Source of the DNA: Marispirochaeta sp963667435
Lineage (GTDB): Bacteria; Spirochaetota; Spirochaetia; JC444; Marispirochaetaceae
Direction: 5' to 3'
Assembly (NCBI GenBank): GCA_963667435.1
Contig: OY763414.1
Span: 2,046,001-2,110,000, forward strand
Length of the DNA stretch: 64,000 nt
Shown here piece by piece: positions 59,597 to 64,000 of the stretch (positions are counted from its first letter, which is position 1; every line of letters starts with the position of its first letter). Both the position numbers and the translations under genes were made by a program. A model generated the notes under the pieces. That model worked only from the letters and a program-made list of their open reading frames with translations. It made no database searches and was not told the DNA's origin.

Positions 59597-60756
59597 ATCG
59601 CAGAGGCTATTCGCTCCAGGCCCTCATTTAGGAGGGCCCGGGGACAGCCGAAATTAAGACGCATATGCCCCGCCCCTCCAGGACCGAAACTGGTACCCGC
59701 GTTAAGACCGACCCTTGCCTTCTGTGCAAAAAATTCCTGCAGTTCACCATCATTCATCCCGAGACCGGAACAGTCCAGCCAGCTTAAAAACGTTGCTTCC
59801 GGCAGGTTAGCGGAGATAACTCCTCCTTTGAGAGAAGCAAAAAAATCCTTTACCAGCCGTCGATTTTCATCCAGATAGACAAGGAGATCCTCCAGCCAGC
59901 TATCACAGCTGGTGAATGCCGCCTCCAGAGCGGTAAGGCCGAAGAGGTTTGCATGGCCGCTGATTCCTGGAAGCTCATGCTTATACCGGTTGAAAACTTG
60001 AGGATTTGTTCCTATAACCACTGATGTGGCAAGACCCGCCACATTGAATGTCTTAGACGCTGCAATACAGGTGATGGTTCTCGATGCTGCATCATTATGG
60101 AGGGTGGCAAAAGGAATCTGTTCTTTACCAGGGAATACAATCTCCCCGTGGATCTCATCGGAAACAACCGTCAGATTGTACCGGCTGCAGATTTCGGCCA
60201 CCTTCAACAGCTCATCCCGGCTCCAGACCCTCCCAACCGGATTATGGGGGCTGCAGAGCAGCAGAATTGCAGCCTGAGAAGCAAGCTTTTCAAGATGATC
60301 ATAATCTATTGAGTATTCACCCTCGTCACTGCAGAGCAGAGGATTCTCCAAAAGAGTTCGCCCCTCTTCCTTTACGATTGAATAGAAGGGAGGATAGACC
60401 GGAGTCATGCAGATAACACCATCACCCGGGCTGCTACAGCTGCGAATCGCTGCTGCCATAGAGGGGACAACCCCGGCCATAAACTGTATATCACCGGCCT
60501 TGATGTCCCAGCCGTAAAGATGCTGCATCCGGGAGATTACTGCTTCCTGCACCCCGCTTCTTGCCATGGTATATCCGAAAACAGGGTGCTCCACCCTTTC
60601 GGTTAAAGCCCGCAGCACCGGTCCGGGTACGGGAAAATCCATATCAGCCACCCAGAAAGGGAGAACCTCGTCCGATCCATAGAGTCTGCTGCACAAATCC
60701 CATTTGATTGCTCCGGTTCCCCGGCGTTCAATAACCTGATCAAAAAATCCAGACAT
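59593..60756 (-). CDS. MalY/PatB-family PLP aminotransferase (cystathionine beta-lyase type)
   Basis: 387 residues, fold type I. Diagnostic parts are LPFWVADMDFP near residue 32, PHNPVGRVWS near 170, VSDEIHGEIVF near 199 and the PLP-binding Lys in IAASKTFNVAGL near 232-236. The WVADMDF start and the DEIHG motif mark the MalY/PatB subgroup, which cleaves C-S bonds of cystathionine or cysteine conjugates. That would fit the sulfur theme of the window. The promoter ends six bases before the ATG and there is no Shine-Dalgarno. Confidence 0.92.
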   Translation of the reverse strand: MSGFFDQVIERRGTGAIKWDLCSRLYGSDEVLPFWVADMDFPVPGPVLRALTERVEHPVFGYTMARSGVQEAVISRMQHLYGWDIKAGDIQFMAGVVPSMAAAIRSCSSPGDGVICMTPVYPPFYSIVKEEGRTLLENPLLCSDEGEYSIDYDHLEKLASQAAILLLCSPHNPVGRVWSRDELLKVAEICSRYNLTVVSDEIHGEIVFPGKEQIPFATLHNDAASRTITCIAASKTFNVAGLATSVVIGTNPQVFNRYKHELPGISGHANLFGLTALEAAFTSCDSWLEDLLVYLDENRRLVKDFFASLKGGVISANLPEATFLSWLDCSGLGMNDGELQEFFAQKARVGLNAGTSFGPGGAGHMRLNFGCPRALLNEGLERIASAI

Positions 60757-60762
60757 AGGGCC

Positions 60763-60791
60763 ATAGTAATGGGACCGGTATTTAAGGTAAA
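60763..60791 (-). promoter_or_regulatory. Promoter of the PatB-type gene, leaderless type
   Basis: On the minus strand TTTACC (60791-60786), a 17-base spacer and TACTAT (60768-60763) end six bases before ATG 60756; those six bases hold no ribosome site. Confidence 0.5.
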
Positions 60792-60802
60792 GAGCTTATG
60801 GG

Positions 60803-60831
60803 TTCACCAAAATAGGTGATATGGATATACT
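60803..60831 (+). promoter_or_regulatory. Promoter with operator-like repeat before the 194-residue protein
   Basis: TTCACC (60803-60808), a 17-base spacer and TATACT (60826-60831). An inverted repeat TCACC-AAAATA-GGTGA (60804-60819) overlaps the -35. A GGAGG is four bases before ATG 60852. Confidence 0.45.
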
Positions 60832-60851
60832 GTGGCGATTCTGGAGGATGA

Positions 60852-61436
60852 ATGCACCAGCTTTATGATGAAAATGACTGCGTCTACAAAGGCGAGTCCA
60901 TCAATGAAACTATTAGTAACTACTTTGCAGGCCATGAGCAGATACCGGGATCAAGAAATCAACTGAATTCTGCCCTGACCCAGGCTAAAGCGACTCACCA
61001 GACAGTGATCTCCGCTAAAACCGGACTCACCGCTGCCTGGGACAACCGCAATCAGGAGTTTCTGCTTATTGCAAAGGATGAATATAACCCCGCAAATCTT
61101 GCAGCTGTTCTCTTTGACCTTCTGGTTGATGACTCAGGCAGCCTTGAACTGGAAGAAATCTTAAGCGAAGTGGATGAGCTGATTGACCGCTACATCGACC
61201 GCATTGAAAGAATGGAAGAACTTGATTTTTCCGGAGAGAAGCAGCAGCTTAAAACCCTTATTAAAACCATGCGGGAAACAATTTCCATGGTGGATGAAGC
61301 GGAACTCAGCGACAGCGAGCTGGAGCGTCTGAGCGACCAGATTGACAACGACTACTACGCCCCGGCAGCGGAAACCCTGGAGAAGGTCCTTGAAAGGATA
61401 GCCCTTCCCCTGCGTCTGGCTGGCAGCGAAACCTGA
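60852..61436 (+). CDS. Acidic helical protein of unknown function
   Basis: 194 residues. The N-terminal half is compact and mixed (with a DNRNQEFLLIAKDEYNPANLA stretch), the C-terminal half is a long acidic helix region rich in Glu, Leu and Asp, suitable for a coiled coil. There is no Cys, membrane segment or catalytic motif. A strong GGAGG ribosome site and its own promoter support it as a real gene. It is convergent with the HD-domain gene and I do not recognise a family. Confidence 0.68.
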   Translation: MHQLYDENDCVYKGESINETISNYFAGHEQIPGSRNQLNSALTQAKATHQTVISAKTGLTAAWDNRNQEFLLIAKDEYNPANLAAVLFDLLVDDSGSLELEEILSEVDELIDRYIDRIERMEELDFSGEKQQLKTLIKTMRETISMVDEAELSDSELERLSDQIDNDYYAPAAETLEKVLERIALPLRLAGSET

Positions 61437-61441
61437 CAGCT

Positions 61442-62020
61442 CTAACCGACTGAGCCGGCCAGCCCTATCTCCGCAGCTGCCGGCTGCATACCTGCAATTG
61501 TTTCTGCAATAAGCTCCGAAAGTTCAATACTTAGCATCTCCGCTCCGGAAGCGATAATCTCCCGGTTGGCTCCGGCGGCAAAAGCCTTCTGGTTCCACTT
61601 CTTTTTAACTGACTTGGCTGTCATGTCCAGAATGCTCTTTGAAGGACGAACCAGGGCAGTGGCTGCAATAAGGCCGGTCAGTTCGTCGGTGGCAAAGAGA
61701 ACCTTTTCCATAGGCGTCTCAGGCTTAACCTGATTCACTATTCCATACCCGTGACTGATTACCGCTCGGATCAGCTCCGGGGGCCAATTATTTTCCGTCA
61801 GCAGTTCTTCAGTTTTTGCACAGTGCTGTTCCGGCCATTGTTCGTAATCCAGATCATGTACCAGACCGACAACTCCCCATACTTCAGGATCACCATCAAA
61901 ACGGGGTGCAAAATGGCGCATAACCGCTTCCACACTGAGTGCATGGCGAACAAGATTGTCGCTTTTTGTATATGTTGTTAAAAGAGTAAAAGCCTCGTCT
62001 CTTGTTGGTATTCCTGCCAT
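61442..62020 (-). CDS. HD-domain (HDIG-type) phosphohydrolase-like protein
   Basis: 192 residues from ATG 62020, with GGAGG six bases upstream; the longer frame from 62062 has none. His in AVMRHFAPR, the HD pair in GLVHDLDYEQWP and His in VISHGYGI are the metal-binding order of HD/HDIG proteins. A C-terminal helix follows. Members hydrolyse nucleotides or phosphates; the exact substrate is not known, and no RelA or c-di-GMP domain is attached. Confidence 0.85.
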   Translation of the reverse strand: MAGIPTRDEAFTLLTTYTKSDNLVRHALSVEAVMRHFAPRFDGDPEVWGVVGLVHDLDYEQWPEQHCAKTEELLTENNWPPELIRAVISHGYGIVNQVKPETPMEKVLFATDELTGLIAATALVRPSKSILDMTAKSVKKKWNQKAFAAGANREIIASGAEMLSIELSELIAETIAGMQPAAAEIGLAGSVG

Positions 62021-62211
62021 TTCTGTCCTCCGATGCCGCTTTGTTTTACAGGATTGTACCATACTAGCGGAAGATGTTGGAAAATGAATGATCTTGCACC
62101 AGCAGTTCTATATTTAGAGAATGATGCATATAGAAATCCCTGGGCAACTCCTTTGAAAGAGCAATTCTTCTATATCAATCTGTACGATTGCCATAATTAG
62201 AATTGCTTATC

Positions 62212-62241
62212 TTGCACGGAACGACTTCTGCAGGGTATGGT
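62212..62241 (+). promoter_or_regulatory. Promoter of galU, leaderless type
   Basis: TTGCAC (62212-62217), an 18-base spacer and TATGGT (62236-62241) end six bases before ATG 62248. The upstream gap from 62063 has other AT-rich stretches that could hold a second promoter. Confidence 0.4.
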
Positions 62242-62247
62242 ACTGGA

Positions 62248-63099
62248 ATGAAAGGTGTAATAGTTGCAGCCGGTTATGGAACCCGTTTTCTCCCGGCAAC
62301 CAAGACAATACCCAAGGAAATGCTTCCATTAATTGATAAACCGGCCATTGAGTTTATTATCGAAGAGTTTGCTTCAGCCGGAATTAAAGAAATACTGATA
62401 ATCTCCTCCCGGAGAAAAAAGAGCCTGGAAGATTACTTCGACCGGGAAGTTGAACTTGAAGAGGTCTTCCGCCGGGAAGGTGCGGAAGACAAACTGAAAA
62501 AGATTGCACCTTCGGACATGGAAGTATTCATTACCCGGCAGAGGGAAATGCGCGGTACAGGCCATGCCCTTCTTTCAGCCAGATCATTCTGCGGCAATGA
62601 ACCTTTTATCGTCGCCTATCCCGATGACCTTCATTTCGGCGAACCACCTCTGGCACTGCAGTTAGTGGAGGCTTACAATAAAACAGGCTGTTCGGTTATG
62701 TCCTCCCTGCATAACCCGCCCAACCTGGAACGCTACGGGGTGCTGGCACTTGCAAACGACGGGCTGCACGTTACAGACATTGTGGAAAAGCCCGCCCCGG
62801 GTACGGCGCCTTCAAAAGAAGCATCCATTGGTCGCTATCTTTTTACTCCGGATATTTTTACCCATCTTGAACACGGCTGGAAAGACCATCTTTCTGGAAA
62901 GAATGCGAACAAAGAGTACTATCATGTTTATGCATTAAAACAGCTTATGGATGCTGGACAGGTAATCTACCACCCTATTAAGGGTGAACGACTTGATACC
63001 GGTGCTCCTGCGGGATACCTGAAAGCTGTTTTAAAATACGCCTCCCGTTTTCCGGAACTGGCAGCAGAGATTAAGGCTGCGGCGGCTGAGCTTTCTTAA
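62248..63099 (+). CDS. galU: UTP-glucose-1-phosphate uridylyltransferase
   Basis: 283 residues from ATG 62248. The nucleotidyltransferase signature VIVAAGYGTRFLPATKTIPKEM starts at residue 4, with KPAIEFIIEE near 31, the second substrate motif VAYPDDLHF near 129 and VEKP near 190, all standard for bacterial GalU. It makes UDP-glucose for glycans and sugar interconversion. The open frame continues upstream to 62203, but those residues are not family-like. No Shine-Dalgarno precedes ATG. The GT2 gene after it is on the other strand. Confidence 0.95.
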   Translation: MKGVIVAAGYGTRFLPATKTIPKEMLPLIDKPAIEFIIEEFASAGIKEILIISSRRKKSLEDYFDREVELEEVFRREGAEDKLKKIAPSDMEVFITRQREMRGTGHALLSARSFCGNEPFIVAYPDDLHFGEPPLALQLVEAYNKTGCSVMSSLHNPPNLERYGVLALANDGLHVTDIVEKPAPGTAPSKEASIGRYLFTPDIFTHLEHGWKDHLSGKNANKEYYHVYALKQLMDAGQVIYHPIKGERLDTGAPAGYLKAVLKYASRFPELAAEIKAAAAELS

Positions 63100-63182
63100 G
63101 ATTCACAAAGCGAAGAATATCCCTTTCCTGCAAGGCAAGGAGGAATTTGCAGGCAGCAGATTCGGCCTCTACCATCATTAGC

Positions 63183-64000
63183 TTACTGCGTAGTTAACAC
63201 AGTGGTTGAGCGGAGTCGCAACCACCTTTGCGACATCTCCTCCACCTCTTTGTCTCTTCCACGTTTCAGCGCTCCCGCTTTCCAGATGTCTATCTTCTTC
63301 TCCAGCATAGCAATGGCTTCCATCTGCCGGGATTCGGGCAGGTGATTTTTTTCAAGCAGACGGAAAAGAGCTTCCATGCGGAACTCCTCAATCTGCCCGT
63401 ACTTTTCCGAAAGCTGATCCCACGAACCTGCCCGTTTTACCGTCAGGGCTTCATCTAAATAGGCGACCGGGTAGCGGGCAGTCAAGCGGAGCCAGAACTC
63501 GTAGTCTTCAGCCACTTCCAGGGTTTCATCAAAACCGCCGAGCTCTTCGAAAACAGTTTTACGCATCATTACCGTAGAGGGGCCGATTGTACATTTCCAT
63601 AAAGCGTCGGAAAAAACATCTCCATCCCGTTTATGCTTCTGGCCTTTCTGACTTACGGTCTTTTCTCCTCTTTTCCAGACTTCACGGGTATGCACAAGGG
63701 GTATTTCAGGCTGAGCATCCAGAAGAGCAGCCTGCCTTGCCAGCTTTTCCGGCAGCCAGAGGTCATCAGAATCGAGGAAGGCCAGATACTCCCCCCGGGC
63801 AGCTTCTGCGCCGCGGTTGCGGGAAGCACCGGGCATACCTGTACGTTGCAATGCCAGGTAACGGAGGTCAGGATCTTCCGCCAGAGATAGGGTTTCGTCT
63901 GTTGAACCGTCATCCACAATAACAAGTTCATAATCGGTGAAGGTTTGTGCCCGGACTGATTCTATCGCTTCACACAAAAGCGGGTAACGATTGTAGGAAG
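63183..64000 (-). CDS. Glycosyltransferase family 2, N-terminus beyond right edge
   Basis: 272 residues visible; the reading frame stays open to the right edge, where it reads SYNRYPLL, the second half of the normal IPTYNR start of GT2 enzymes, so only about ten residues are missing. VIVDDGSTDE near the start and LAFLDSDDLW give the nucleotide and metal site, and EDYEFWLRLT is the acceptor-side motif. It transfers a sugar from a nucleotide donor, perhaps UDP-glucose from GalU. The 83-base gap before it holds a possible CCTGCAA/TTGCAGG hairpin (63127-63153). Confidence 0.9.
   Translation of the reverse strand, partial: SYNRYPLLCEAIESVRAQTFTDYELVIVDDGSTDETLSLAEDPDLRYLALQRTGMPGASRNRGAEAARGEYLAFLDSDDLWLPEKLARQAALLDAQPEIPLVHTREVWKRGEKTVSQKGQKHKRDGDVFSDALWKCTIGPSTVMMRKTVFEELGGFDETLEVAEDYEFWLRLTARYPVAYLDEALTVKRAGSWDQLSEKYGQIEEFRMEALFRLLEKNHLPESRQMEAIAMLEKKIDIWKAGALKRGRDKEVEEMSQRWLRLRSTTVLTTQ

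Noticed and set aside
1..64000. tRNA, rRNA, CRISPR array or insertion sequence
   Set aside because: No cloverleaf-like or repeat-spacer structure and no transposase or integrase was seen in any gap; a covariance-model search would be decisive for small RNAs.

Overview
The window looks like a chromosome segment of a free-living spirochaete. This is an inference from gene content: many tandem-domain signalling proteins, Cache-type chemotaxis receptor, exported solute-binding proteins whose signal peptide ends in FAGGASE, a bacterial RRM protein and an alpha-amylase/glycogen synthase fusion. There is no rRNA or other phylogenetic marker to settle it. Base composition is moderate and even, coding density is high, no gap exceeds 300 bases, and I saw no tRNA, rRNA, CRISPR array, prophage or insertion sequence.

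Layout. 1-4074 (minus): trkA-trkH potassium uptake, an AEC-family carrier and the start of a lipoprotein. 4368-5969: chemotaxis receptor. 6082-8297 (minus): polar amino acid ABC transporter. 8377-13248 (minus): giant GH13-GT5 alpha-glucan enzyme. 13331-16351: SpoIIE-type phosphatase, a Lys-rich small protein, an RRM protein and an rRNA methyltransferase-like protein. 16458-20133 (plus): tightly coupled operon of acetyl esterase, two half-size EamA/SMR transporters, GT2 and ATP-grasp enzyme, followed by an NMT1-type ABC transporter (20182-22690). 22671-32057: sulfur region with a taurine-type ABC transporter, a TsuA/YeeE thiosulfate channel, a CoA-disulfide reductase/rhodanese and two rhodanese lipoproteins. 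32206-37180: small lipoprotein, MFS transporter, groEL-groES, ferritin and an unknown protein. 37158-53559: signalling-rich stretch with two GGDEF/EAL proteins flanking a transaldolase-like protein, adenosine deaminase, a hybrid kinase with Hpt, rhomboid, RlmE, an NlpC/P60-like lipoprotein and a four-gene REC/kinase/PP2C/STAS operon. 53619-64000: ApbE, TopA, M23 peptidase, cupin, MalY/PatB aminotransferase, an unknown protein, HD-domain protein, GalU and a truncated GT2.

How it works together. The sulfur genes suggest sulfane sulfur capture outside the membrane by rhodanese lipoproteins, passage through a TsuA channel and release inside by a CoA-dependent disulfide reductase fused to rhodanese, beside sulfonate uptake. 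The signalling genes suggest a partner-switching module (REC-PP2C with STAS) fed by two kinases.

Two regulatory observations stand out. At least nine genes lacking a convincing Shine-Dalgarno have a promoter-like -35/-10 pair whose -10 hexamer ends only 5-8 bases before the start codon, the signature of leaderless mRNAs. groES-groEL has a consensus-perfect sigma-54 -24/-12 element and no CIRCE operator.
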